11,258 nucleotides of DNA from UBA2289 sp041677365 (GTDB lineage Bacteria > Bacillota_I > Bacilli_A > Izemoplasmatales > Hujiaoplasmataceae). The notes beneath the pieces are model-generated. The model was not told where the DNA came from. It made no database searches and saw only the letters and a list, made by a program, of their open reading frames with translations. Location: positions 1-11,258 of the forward strand of contig JBAYQC010000044.1 of the NCBI GenBank assembly GCA_041677365.1, in the 5' to 3' direction. Both the position numbers and the translations under genes were made by a program. How positions within the stretch are numbered: position 1 is the first letter of the stretch; each line of letters begins with the position of its first letter. Positions 1 to 5,764 of this stretch are shown in pieces.

Positions 1-1
1 A

Positions 2-481
2 GATGTTAGTTTAGAAAAGTATAAAGGAAAAGTGTTACTGATTTTTAATTCAGCAACAAAATGTGGATTTACCCCACAATATGAAGGTATTCAAAAACTT
101 TACGAGAAGTATCGTGAAAAAGGATTTGAAATTATCGACTTGCCTTGTAACCAATTTTTGCATCAAGCTCCCGGGTCAGATCAAGAACTAGCAAGTTTCT
201 GTCAAGCTAATTATAACACTACTTTTGAAACATTTGCTAAGATTGATGTTAACGGAAGTAAGGCTATAGATCTTTACAAGTATCTAAAAGAAGTAAAACC
301 TGTTGATGAGAATCCTGGAGAAGAAGTTAAAGATTACTCAGATATCAAAGTAAAAGGCAGTTCAAAGATTAAATGGAATTTCACAAAATTTATTGTTGAT
401 AAAGACGGAAATGTCTTTGGTAGATATTCGTCTAAAACAAAACCTGAAGAACTAGATGAAGTAATCGGTAGTTTAATTTAA
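2..481 (+). CDS. gpx: Glutathione peroxidase family thiol peroxidase, 5' end cut by the window
   Basis: Cytoplasmic peroxidase that reduces H2O2 or organic hydroperoxides. The frame is open from base 2, so the visible fragment has 159 residues. A GTG at 32 is not the start, because the family sequence continues upstream of it (DVSLEKYKGK precedes VLLIFNSATKCGFTPQY). The N-terminal ~15-20 residues lie outside the window. Visible family motifs are the peroxidatic Cys in KCGFTPQY (fragment residue 21), LPCNQF with the catalytic Gln in LHQAPG (residue 55), and KWNFTKF carrying the catalytic Trp and Asn (125-126). The active-site residue is Cys, not selenocysteine. A second Cys (67, in ASFCQ) lies about where 2-Cys thioredoxin-dependent members keep the resolving Cys, so thioredoxin is a more likely reductant than glutathione (inference). 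The stretch before KWNFTKF (about 98-122) looks longer than in the common short bacterial form. Stop is TAA, followed at once by a terminator. Confidence 0.93.
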   Translation, partial: DVSLEKYKGKVLLIFNSATKCGFTPQYEGIQKLYEKYREKGFEIIDLPCNQFLHQAPGSDQELASFCQANYNTTFETFAKIDVNGSKAIDLYKYLKEVKPVDENPGEEVKDYSDIKVKGSSKIKWNFTKFIVDKDGNVFGRYSSKTKPEELDEVIGSLI

Positions 482-489
482 AAAAAATA

Positions 490-520
490 AATGTCAATTC
501 GTAAGAATTGACATTTTTTT
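490..520. terminator. Bidirectional intrinsic terminator between convergent genes
   Basis: Perfect 11-bp stem AATGTCAATTC (490-500) / GAATTGACATT (505-515) with a GTAA loop. On the plus strand a T run follows (516-520), serving gpx. On the minus strand the stem starts only three bases after the stop codon of the dehydrogenase gene (519-521) and is followed by TTATTTTTTT, so the same hairpin serves the opposing gene. Confidence 0.9.
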
Positions 521-1439
521 ATATTAGATATTTAAGTTTGTGATTATTCAAGAATCGCTCTAAATTCATTAAGGTTAATTCGAATAGCCTATCTTTCATA
601 TAGGGACTACTTGAAGCGTTATGGGGAGTTATATATACATTGTCTAAACTCCATAATTCACTATCCTTTGGCAATGGTTCGGGAGTTGTAACATCTAAGC
701 CGGCTCCTCTTATTTGCTTTTGTTTTAGACATTTTATCAGTGCTTCTTGATCGATTATTTCACCTCTAGCAACATTTACTATTAAAGCATTTGGTTTTAA
801 TAACTGTAATCTTTCACTATTGATTAAATTTTTTGTATCCTTTGTTAAAGGTAAAGCAATAATTATATAATCAGAACTCTTCAAGATTGTTTCTAAGCCT
901 TCTTCATCGTTAAATATTTGATCAAAGTTTTCCGGTTTATCTTTGGATTTTTTATAACCAAAAATTTGTTCTACTCCAAATGCTTTAAACCTTTTAGCAA
1001 GTTCTTTACCAATTGAACCAGAACCCAATATACCAACAGTAGAATTAAAAATCTCCGGTTCTTTGCTAATCGGATTCCAAACTTTATCATTCATACAATC
1101 TTGGTAATATTTCATGTTACGATTGAAATACAATATCTTTGATATTACATCTTCAGCTATTGAAATAGAAAACACATCTCTAGCGTTTGTAATAAGGATT
1201 CTTTTAGATTTGATATAATTGATATCAACATTATCATAACCAGCCATCAATAATTGAATCCATCTAAGTCTTATAAATTTATCTAAATCAAGCTTATTCA
1301 AAGTTGAATTCATGATGATTAAAGCTTCAACATCCTCGTGTCCATCCAAATTGTCAACAAATTCAACCTTAGGAAACTTCTCAATTAATTTAGGATAGTT
1401 GACTCTTCCCATCATTCTTTTTTCAACAAATATTTTCAT
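519..1439 (-). CDS. D-isomer specific 2-hydroxyacid dehydrogenase
   Basis: NAD(P)-dependent enzyme of the D-2-hydroxyacid dehydrogenase family, interconverting a 2-oxoacid and a D-2-hydroxyacid in the cytoplasm; 306 residues, normal length. The N-terminal third is the substrate-binding half (QLLMAGYDNVD, 62-72, is the usual loop). The Rossmann half contains GSGSIG (139-144). The catalytic triad is complete: Arg225 in NVARGEIID, Glu254 in TTPEPLP and His273 in ITPHNAS. After the second Rossmann strand the sequence is IFGYKKSKD, basic where NAD-preferring members have an acidic residue, so NADP(H) preference is likely (inference). Glyoxylate/hydroxypyruvate reductase is possible, but the substrate cannot be read from sequence. 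The ATG start has GAGGTGA (1447-1453) seven bases upstream. It is a single-gene unit with its own promoter at 1463-1471 and the shared terminator at 490-520. Confidence 0.9.
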   Translation of the reverse strand: MKIFVEKRMMGRVNYPKLIEKFPKVEFVDNLDGHEDVEALIIMNSTLNKLDLDKFIRLRWIQLLMAGYDNVDINYIKSKRILITNARDVFSISIAEDVISKILYFNRNMKYYQDCMNDKVWNPISKEPEIFNSTVGILGSGSIGKELAKRFKAFGVEQIFGYKKSKDKPENFDQIFNDEEGLETILKSSDYIIIALPLTKDTKNLINSERLQLLKPNALIVNVARGEIIDQEALIKCLKQKQIRGAGLDVTTPEPLPKDSELWSLDNVYITPHNASSSPYMKDRLFELTLMNLERFLNNHKLKYLI

Positions 1440-1462
1440 AGATTTTTCACCTCATCATTACT

Positions 1463-1491
1463 ATTATACCACACAAAGCTAAAACATATAA
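1463..1491 (-). promoter_or_regulatory. Promoter of the D-2-hydroxyacid dehydrogenase gene (extended -10)
   Basis: On the minus strand TGGTATAAT (1463-1471) is a perfect extended -10 element. The -35 region at 17-bp spacing (1486-1491, TTATAT) is weak, as is usual when the TGn extension is present. The expected start is near 1456, giving a leader of under 20 bases with GAGGTGA. The -35 region lies inside the U-tract of the upstream gene's terminator, so the two transcription units are packed end to end. Confidence 0.7.
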
Positions 1492-1516
1492 AAAATGCAT
1501 GGTTTTACCCATACAT
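1490..1516 (-). terminator. Intrinsic terminator of the synthase/SDR operon, overlapping the SDR stop codon
   Basis: On the minus strand an 8-bp stem ATGTATGG / CCATGCAT (1509-1516 with 1495-1502, one G-U pair) encloses a GTAAAA loop and is followed by TTTTTATAT. The TAA stop of the SDR gene (1505-1507) lies in the hairpin loop, so the left arm codes for the last residues (MYG). Confidence 0.8.
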
Positions 1517-2299
1517 CTTCTTAATTATGAACAGAACAAATCGTTTCGGTAAAACCCGATTCAAAAATACAAACACTTTATATTTAAAACCTATTGTTTT
1601 AGCGATTGGTAGGTGTTTTTTGCCTGAAATTTTATAAATCTTTTTAGCAACTATAATAGGGTCCATACCATTTTGCTCATCTTTTTCCATTCTTGCAATT
1701 GAATCTTTGATTCGCGAACCATATACATCATTTTCAACAGTTAGTGGTTGTTGACGATTGCTTGTAAAATTAGTTTTTATATCTCCTAATAATAAAGTCA
1801 TAGCTTCAATATTATAAGGAGACAACTCTATTCTTAACCCTTCAGTGAATGACTTAAAGGCTGCTTTAGTCATTGAATAAAAGGTTTGAAACGGTATTGT
1901 TAATTCACCTGCCACTGAACCAATATTAATAATTTTAGAATTTCGTGATTTTCTTAATAAATCAATGCTGTGTTTAGTTAATAAAAACTGACCAGTAATA
2001 TTTATTGAAATGATTTTTTCTACTTCTTCTAAACTACTATATTCAATCGCACCTGAAACTCCCATACCCGCACAATTTATTAAAGTATCAATTTTCCCAT
2101 ATTCTAAAGTTATTTTCGAAATCAAATCATTAACTTGATCTTCTTTAGTAATATCGCAAGAATAATGTTTGAACTTTATTTTCGTTTTCGGAAATGAACG
2201 AGATATACCTATTACTTTAAACCCTTTTTCAGCTAAATAATTAGCTGTTATTAAGCCAATACCGCTTGATGCTCCACTAATTAAAAATATTTTATCCAT
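1505..2299 (-). CDS. Classical short-chain dehydrogenase/reductase, candidate 3-ketosphinganine-type reductase
   Basis: NAD(P)-dependent ketone reductase of 264 residues. The cofactor motif is GASSGIG (9-15), NCAG is at 75-78, and the catalytic tetrad is Asn100, Ser128 (NIGSVAG), Tyr141 and Lys145 (YSMTK). Arg34 after the second strand (VIGISRS) fits NADPH. LINCAGMGVSG and ELSPYNIEAM resemble corresponding stretches of eukaryotic 3-ketodihydrosphingosine reductase, but many bacterial SDRs share this flavour. The last ~25 residues (240-264) are hydrophobic and basic (LNRVLPKRFVLFIIKK), as if they touch the membrane, without a true transmembrane helix. The ATG overlaps the end of the synthase gene by 8 bases (ATGGATAA), so the two are translationally coupled. 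GGAAG sits six bases before the ATG, inside the upstream gene. Inference: it reduces the beta-keto product of the synthase. An unrelated SDR substrate remains possible. Family certain; substrate unproven. Confidence 0.88.
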   Translation of the reverse strand: MDKIFLISGASSGIGLITANYLAEKGFKVIGISRSFPKTKIKFKHYSCDITKEDQVNDLISKITLEYGKIDTLINCAGMGVSGAIEYSSLEEVEKIISINITGQFLLTKHSIDLLRKSRNSKIINIGSVAGELTIPFQTFYSMTKAAFKSFTEGLRIELSPYNIEAMTLLLGDIKTNFTSNRQQPLTVENDVYGSRIKDSIARMEKDEQNGMDPIIVAKKIYKISGKKHLPIAKTIGFKYKVFVFLNRVLPKRFVLFIIKKMYG

Positions 2300-3515
2300 T
2301 TTTATCTTCCAGAAGCGACATTAACTTAGTTTCGTCTTCAGGTAGATTGTTAAGTACATCTGCAATTATTGATATCGCTTCATCCATAAGTTCTTTGGTG
2401 TGAGTTGATGTGTAAGAAGTTCTGATTAAGCACTCACCTTCAGGGGTTGCTGGAGGCAATACAGGATTAACATAAACACCTCTTTCGTAAAGAACCTTAC
2501 ATGCTATTATCGTTCTAAGCATAGAATAAGTATATATCGGTATAATTGGTACAATTGAATTTTCAATAATGTTTAATCCTTTTGCTTTAAGGCCTTTTCT
2601 AACATATTGAGCAATTTCTAAAAGAGCTTTAGGCCTTTCAGGTTCGGATTTTAAAATTCTTAAAGCTTCTAATGCTGTAGCGGCGTTAGCAGGAGTTATT
2701 GCGGCACAGAAAATGAATGGTCTTGACTTATGTTTGACATATTCAACAACCTTTCTATCCGCAACCATATATCCGCCTAGACTAGCTAAAGATTTTGAGA
2801 ATGTACCCATGATGATATCTACATCATCTTCTAAATCGAAATACTCTGCAGTTCCTCTTCCGTGTTTACCTAAAACTCCAAAGCCATGGGCATCATCAAC
2901 CATTACTCTAGCGTTATATTTCTTTGCTAGTTTAACTATATTCGGTAGATCACAGATGTCTCCACTCATAGAAAAGACACCATCTGTTACAATTAATTTT
3001 CCTTTACTCGGATCTGCTTTTGCTAACTTCTTTTCCAAGTCTTCCATATCATTATGATGGTAACGAACCATATCAGCATAAGATAATCTTGCGCCATCGT
3101 ATATTGAAGCATGATTTTCTCGATCGCAGAAAATAAGATCATTTCTACCGGCAATTGCAGAAATAATACCTAAGTTTGATTGAAAGCCAGTTGAAAAAGT
3201 GACGCAAGCTTCTTTATTCAAAAACTCAGCCAACTCTTTTTCTAAGGTTATATGAGTGGTTAAAGTACCGTTTAAAAATCTTGAACCAGAAACACCAGAC
3301 CCAAAATTTTGAAGAGCTTTAACACCCGCATCAATTACTCGCTCATCTCCGGTTAGTCCTAAATAATTATTAGAACCTATCATTATTCTTCGTTTGCCTT
3401 CCATTAAAACTTCAATATCTTGTTTAGTTTCTAAGGCATGAAAGTAAGGATAAATTCCTAATTCTTTATATTCATCCGCAAGAGTGAAATCATCGCACTT
3501 CTTAAATAAATCCAT
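2292..3515 (-). CDS. spt: PLP-dependent alpha-oxoamine synthase, serine palmitoyltransferase-like
   Basis: Condenses an amino acid with an acyl thioester, with loss of CO2, to give a 2-amino-ketone; 407 residues from the ATG at 3515. A TTG at 3527 opens the same frame, but GGAGG (3521-3525) sits between the two and five bases before the ATG, so the ATG is the start. Visible PLP site: His135 (NHASIYDG) stacks on the ring, Asp207 and His210 are in VDDAHGFG, Lys241 forms the Schiff base in GTFSKSL, and Arg365 (LIRTSY) is placed for the substrate carboxylate. Subfamily signs: GSGVSGSRFLNGT (72-84) and PPATPEG (354-360) match serine palmitoyltransferases of Sphingomonas/Bacteroides type. KBL has a VRFICGT-like segment there, BioF an SRLxSG-like one. 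The partner is an overlapping ketone reductase gene, not a threonine dehydrogenase, and no biotin gene is near. Alternatives are a capnine (cysteate) synthase or an unusual glycine C-acetyltransferase. Confidence 0.85.
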   Translation of the reverse strand: MDLFKKCDDFTLADEYKELGIYPYFHALETKQDIEVLMEGKRRIMIGSNNYLGLTGDERVIDAGVKALQNFGSGVSGSRFLNGTLTTHITLEKELAEFLNKEACVTFSTGFQSNLGIISAIAGRNDLIFCDRENHASIYDGARLSYADMVRYHHNDMEDLEKKLAKADPSKGKLIVTDGVFSMSGDICDLPNIVKLAKKYNARVMVDDAHGFGVLGKHGRGTAEYFDLEDDVDIIMGTFSKSLASLGGYMVADRKVVEYVKHKSRPFIFCAAITPANAATALEALRILKSEPERPKALLEIAQYVRKGLKAKGLNIIENSIVPIIPIYTYSMLRTIIACKVLYERGVYVNPVLPPATPEGECLIRTSYTSTHTKELMDEAISIIADVLNNLPEDETKLMSLLEDKNG

Positions 3516-3520
3516 ATTTT

Positions 3521-3525
3521 CCTCC
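3521..3525 (-). promoter_or_regulatory. Shine-Dalgarno that sets the synthase start
   Basis: Minus-strand GGAGG followed by AAAAT and then ATG (3513-3515). It rules out the upstream TTG at 3527, which lies immediately before the GGAGG and could not use it. Confidence 0.85.
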
Positions 3526-3551
3526 AAGTTTCAAAAAGCTTTATCTAAAAA

Positions 3552-3580
3552 ATTATAACACAAGTGAACATCTTTGTATA
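3552..3580 (-). promoter_or_regulatory. Promoter of the synthase/SDR operon
   Basis: On the minus strand TATACA (3575-3580), a 17-base spacer and TATAAT (3552-3557) with a TGT extension (TGTTATAAT, 3552-3560). The -10 is perfect and extended; the -35 matches four of six consensus bases. The expected start near 3545 gives a leader of about 30 bases carrying GGAGG. Confidence 0.75.
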
Positions 3581-3584
3581 CAAA
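3573..3584. promoter_or_regulatory. Perfect 12-bp palindrome over the -35 box, possible operator
   Basis: TTTGTATACAAA is its own reverse complement and covers the whole -35 hexamer of the synthase operon promoter. Its TTGTA/TACAA half-sites with a GT..AC core resemble operators of GntR/HutC-family repressors (for example TreR-type TTGTATATACAA). Short AT-rich palindromes also arise by chance at a noticeable rate in such DNA; the placement is what makes this one credible. Confidence 0.4.
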
Positions 3585-3736
3585 AAACAAGATTTTTAGC
3601 CGTTTTCAATTTCGTTAAATTATAATAGTAAAAATTAATAGTAAATACTTTTGCTACTTGTAATTTTTATATATAAAAAGATATAAACCAAGCAATTATT
3701 ATTTCTTATCCTAGAATCATTTATAACTTTTTATTA

Positions 3737-3765
3737 TTGACAATCAAAATAATCACCAATATAAA
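3737..3765 (+). promoter_or_regulatory. Near-consensus plus-strand promoter with no ORF behind it
   Basis: TTGACA (3737-3742), a 17-base spacer, then TATAAA (3760-3765): eleven of twelve bases match the sigma-A consensus at ideal spacing. It points away from the synthase operon and toward the 3' end of the convergent hut operon. No coding sequence follows before the terminator hairpin at 3990-4015. Confidence 0.5.
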
Positions 3766-3886
3766 CAGCCTTGTCGATTTAACAACAAAGATTAACTTAT
3801 ATCTCTATTTTTGGGTATTTAATTGATTAATAAAAAAATAGTTTTTTTATATTTAATAATTATTAAACAACGCAAAACTAAAAGTC

Positions 3887-3961
3887 ATTCAGATTTTAAT
3901 TTTTATAGTTATCATTATTACATTCATTTACAATTAACAGCGACAAGATTAAAATCAGAAT
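3887..3961. repeat. Imperfect 17-bp inverted repeat
   Basis: Arms 3887-3903 and 3945-3961 pair at 15 of 17 positions, plus one G-U (plus-strand sense) and one A-A mismatch; the 41-base loop is AT-rich. The core GATTTTAAT / ATTAAAATC is perfect. It may be RNA structure, an operator or chance in AT-rich DNA. There are no flanking direct repeats or transposase remnants that would suggest a mobile element. Confidence 0.45.
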
Positions 3962-3985
3962 TTGTTCACTAATGTTTAATTACAT

Positions 3986-4020
3986 AAAAAAAGAGGCTTC
4001 GGTGTGTGCCTCTTTGTTTT
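3986..4020. terminator. Strong intrinsic terminator of the hut operon, possibly bidirectional
   Basis: Perfect 8-bp stem AAAGAGGC (3990-3997) / GCCTCTTT (4008-4015) with a 10-base loop. On the minus strand it is followed by an unbroken T run (3992-3986) and lies only five bases after the stop of the last operon gene. On the plus strand TTTGTTTTT follows, so it could also stop transcription from the other side. Confidence 0.92.
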
Positions 4021-4466
4021 TATAATTTGTAGATTTTTTCTAGTTCGAGCATGCAATATTTTTTATCTGTATCTTTTTTTATAGTCAAAACAACTGCTTC
4101 GGCTTTCTTCGCCATTAAATCTCGATGTTTGAAGTCTTTTAATAAATGATATACTCTAACATTAGCTTCATAAGCAAAGAACAAATCAAAGTCCTGAAGA
4201 TTAAGTTTTAAAGTATCATCTAAAACGCTTTTTGCATAGTATAAAGATGCCTCAAGCATGTTTGCTTCCGCAAAAACTCTTGAGACTTGCCAATTACTTC
4301 TAATAAAATTTACTTGATTACCTACAAGAGACCAATAATACTTTGATTTAAAGGTCAAATCAATCATCCTTAAGGTTTCTTCAACCGTGCGGTTGTCTTT
4401 TTCAATAAAATCCCATGTTTGGTTAAAACATTGCTTCGCTAAATTTCTAATTTCATCACTTAACAT
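4020..4466 (-). CDS. Small helical TPR-like protein, function unknown
   Basis: Soluble, 148 residues, no signal peptide or membrane segment. The sequence reads as paired helices of tetratricopeptide character: SKYYWSLVGNQVNFIRSNWQ (41-60), then RVFAEANMLEASLYYAKSVL (63-82), then DFDLFFAYEANVRVYHLL (92-109). The pattern of a small-to-large alternation, with a 'DFDLxFAYEA' stretch after an 'EASLYYAK' helix, recalls a widespread family of uncharacterised TPR-like proteins; I cannot name its function. It is the last gene of the hut operon: one base separates it from tal, with AGAAG as a modest ribosome binding site inside the tal 3' end, and the operon terminator follows directly. A scaffold or protein-interaction role is plausible, no more than that. 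Confidence 0.75.
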   Translation of the reverse strand: MLSDEIRNLAKQCFNQTWDFIEKDNRTVEETLRMIDLTFKSKYYWSLVGNQVNFIRSNWQVSRVFAEANMLEASLYYAKSVLDDTLKLNLQDFDLFFAYEANVRVYHLLKDFKHRDLMAKKAEAVVLTIKKDTDKKYCMLELEKIYKL

Positions 4467-4467
4467 T

Positions 4468-5112
4468 TTATCTTCTCGCAGCCTCTCTGAATATTTCTAA
4501 ACCTTTATCTGTTAGTTCGTGCTGTACCATTTGCTTTAAAACATTATAAGGCACAGTCGCAATATCAGCTCCAGCTTTAACACTTTGATCGATGTGATTT
4601 AGATGCCTGATTGACGCTGCGATGATTTGGGTTTTAAAATTATATGTCTTAAACATATCTTTAATTTCTTTAACTAGTTTATAACCTGCATCATCAGTTT
4701 TTGTTAAATCATCAAGTCTTCCTAAGAATGGTGATACATAGGTAGCTCCTGCAGTAGCTGCCATTAAAGCTTGTGAAACCGAAAAGACTAAGGTTACATT
4801 AGTTTTTATACCTAAAGAACTCAACTCTTTTATAGCCTTTATACCTTCGGTAGTCATGGGAATTTTAATCACAATGTTCTTGTGCATTTTAGCATACTCT
4901 TTTGCTTCTTCAACCATCTCTTTAGAGTTTCCTTCTTGAACTTCAGCACTGATTGGTCCGTCAATTAAATCAACAATTTTTTGGATTGCTTGAACCAAAG
5001 TAATACCTGACTTAGCAATTAATGAAGGATTGGTTGTTACCCCAGAAATAATACCCCATTTTGAAACTTCTTCAATTTCCTTAATGATAGCCGTATCTGC
5101 AAATAATTTCAT
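4468..5112 (-). CDS. tal: Short-form transaldolase (TalC/FSA family)
   Basis: Class I aldolase of 214 residues, the typical length of the short bacterial transaldolase/fructose-6-phosphate aldolase group. It transfers a dihydroxyacetone unit between sugar phosphates in the non-oxidative pentose phosphate pathway. Visible motifs are FADTA (4-8), GVTTNPSLIAKSG (24-36), the Schiff-base Lys83 in IVIKIPMTTEG, KTNVTLVFS, ATYVSPFLGRLDD, QIIAASIRH and the C-terminal LTDKGLEIF. These match Bacillus YwjH-type transaldolases closely. The ATG has a perfect AGGAGG five bases upstream. The gene lies nine bases after fchA in the histidine operon, an unusual partner because no step of histidine breakdown uses it. 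Fructose-6-phosphate aldolase activity cannot be excluded from sequence alone. Confidence 0.94.
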   Translation of the reverse strand: MKLFADTAIIKEIEEVSKWGIISGVTTNPSLIAKSGITLVQAIQKIVDLIDGPISAEVQEGNSKEMVEEAKEYAKMHKNIVIKIPMTTEGIKAIKELSSLGIKTNVTLVFSVSQALMAATAGATYVSPFLGRLDDLTKTDDAGYKLVKEIKDMFKTYNFKTQIIAASIRHLNHIDQSVKAGADIATVPYNVLKQMVQHELTDKGLEIFREAARR

Positions 5113-5121
5113 TCTAGCCTC

Positions 5122-5763
5122 CTAGTATAATAGTTTTTTTATTTTATCTAAAGACTTTTCTTTGATTTTGCTCGCTTCTTCAATAAAGTTGTTAACTAAC
5201 TCTAAATACTGATTTTTTAAATCTTTGGAATCAATACCCGGAAGATTAATCAAAACATTCATAGCCGCTCCTTCTGCGGCTGAGTATAACATTAGAATTG
5301 CTACTCCTTGATCTGATAAAGTGTTCTTATTAGAATATTCTATCATATTTTCAATTATTCTTAAAGATTTGACACTGTTTTCAAGTACTTTTTTCGGTAC
5401 GTCCATGCATAAAATTGTAGATTTATATATGGCTTCTTTTCTTTTTTCTATTTCTTCATCAGTATTTTTCGGAAGTTTAAACGCCTTCATTAAGATATTC
5501 AAAGCTTCCGTATCTAAGTCAATAAGTTTTTTAAATTCACTTAAATAAATATTTATCTGATTAATTCCGTCTACATAAGATTTTTGGATTTTTAAATCTA
5601 AAGTCTTGAACTTCTTTTTTTCAACCGACAACTTACTAACCATAATCATTAATCCGCAGCCATTACAAGCTGCCAAAGCACTGACACTGCCGCCGCCTGG
5701 TGCTGGTGAGTCTGAGCTCAACTCAGTTAAAAAATCCGCTACTGTGTAATCAATTAGTTTCAT
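5122..5763 (-). CDS. fchA: Formiminotetrahydrofolate cyclodeaminase / methenyl-THF cyclohydrolase family
   Basis: Converts 5-formimino-THF to 5,10-methenyl-THF plus ammonia, completing transfer of the histidine-derived carbon to folate. 213 residues, the length of the stand-alone cyclodeaminase domain that is fused to the C-terminus of FtcD in animals. Visible features are the N-terminal DYTVADFLTELSSDSPAPGG (5-24) with the glycine-rich turn PGGGSVSALA, the helical middle (KLIDLDTEALN) and the late AAEGAAMNVLINLPGI segment. The ATG lies one base after hutI, with GGAGG six bases before it, inside the last codons of hutI. Members of this family are also found as methenyl-THF cyclohydrolases, but co-transcription with ftcD and hutI points to the cyclodeaminase reaction. 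Confidence 0.92.
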   Translation of the reverse strand: MKLIDYTVADFLTELSSDSPAPGGGSVSALAACNGCGLMIMVSKLSVEKKKFKTLDLKIQKSYVDGINQINIYLSEFKKLIDLDTEALNILMKAFKLPKNTDEEIEKRKEAIYKSTILCMDVPKKVLENSVKSLRIIENMIEYSNKNTLSDQGVAILMLYSAAEGAAMNVLINLPGIDSKDLKNQYLELVNNFIEEASKIKEKSLDKIKKLLY

Positions 5764-5764
5764 A

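Larger units (their letters stand above)
3585..3985. other. Gene-free AT-rich intergenic region
   Basis: About 400 bases between the hut operon terminator and the synthase promoter. No frame on either strand has a start with a ribosome binding site; the possible mini-ORFs are under 20 codons. It holds a near-consensus plus-strand promoter (3737-3765), an A7/T7 hairpin (3830-3838 with 3842-3850, loop TAG), a perfect 16-bp AT palindrome (3852-3867, TTTAATAATTATTAAA) and a long imperfect inverted repeat (3887-3903 / 3945-3961). Confidence 0.8.
3772..4021 (+). ncRNA. Hypothetical non-coding transcript of about 250 nt
   Basis: Proposed only from position: the promoter at 3737-3765 would start RNA near 3772, and the hairpin at 3990-4015 with TTTGTTTTTAT after it would stop it. 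The segment has no plausible ORF but has two long-range pairings: CTTGTCG (3770-3776) with CGACAAG (3941-3947), and 3887-3903 with 3945-3961. I recognise no known RNA family. If real, its 3' end would just overlap the end of the last hut-operon gene on the other strand. Confidence 0.2.

Noticed and set aside
32..34. GTG at 32 as the start of gpx
   Set aside because: The frame is open to the window edge and the upstream residues fit the family, so the true start is outside the window.
2713..3057. 114-aa plus-strand ORF inside the synthase gene
   Set aside because: It is antisense to a gene with clear PLP-enzyme motifs, lacks recognisable protein features and is a shadow frame.
2292..3515. Glycine C-acetyltransferase (kbl) or 8-amino-7-oxononanoate synthase (bioF) as the first-choice name
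   Set aside because: The GSGVSGSRFLNGT and PPATP segments fit serine palmitoyltransferase better, and there is no threonine dehydrogenase or biotin gene beside it. Kept as an alternative.
3516..3527. TTG start at 3527 for the synthase
   Set aside because: The GGAGG Shine-Dalgarno lies after this TTG and correctly before the ATG at 3515.
3621..3626. TATAAT on the plus strand, with an overlapping minus-strand TATAAT at 3619-3624
   Set aside because: Neither has a convincing -35 at 16-18 bases, and such hexamers are common in AT-rich DNA. A second upstream start for the synthase operon cannot be excluded.
3972..4025. 17-codon plus-strand ORF across the hut terminator
   Set aside because: It has no ribosome binding site, runs through the hairpin and overlaps the end of the operon's last gene.
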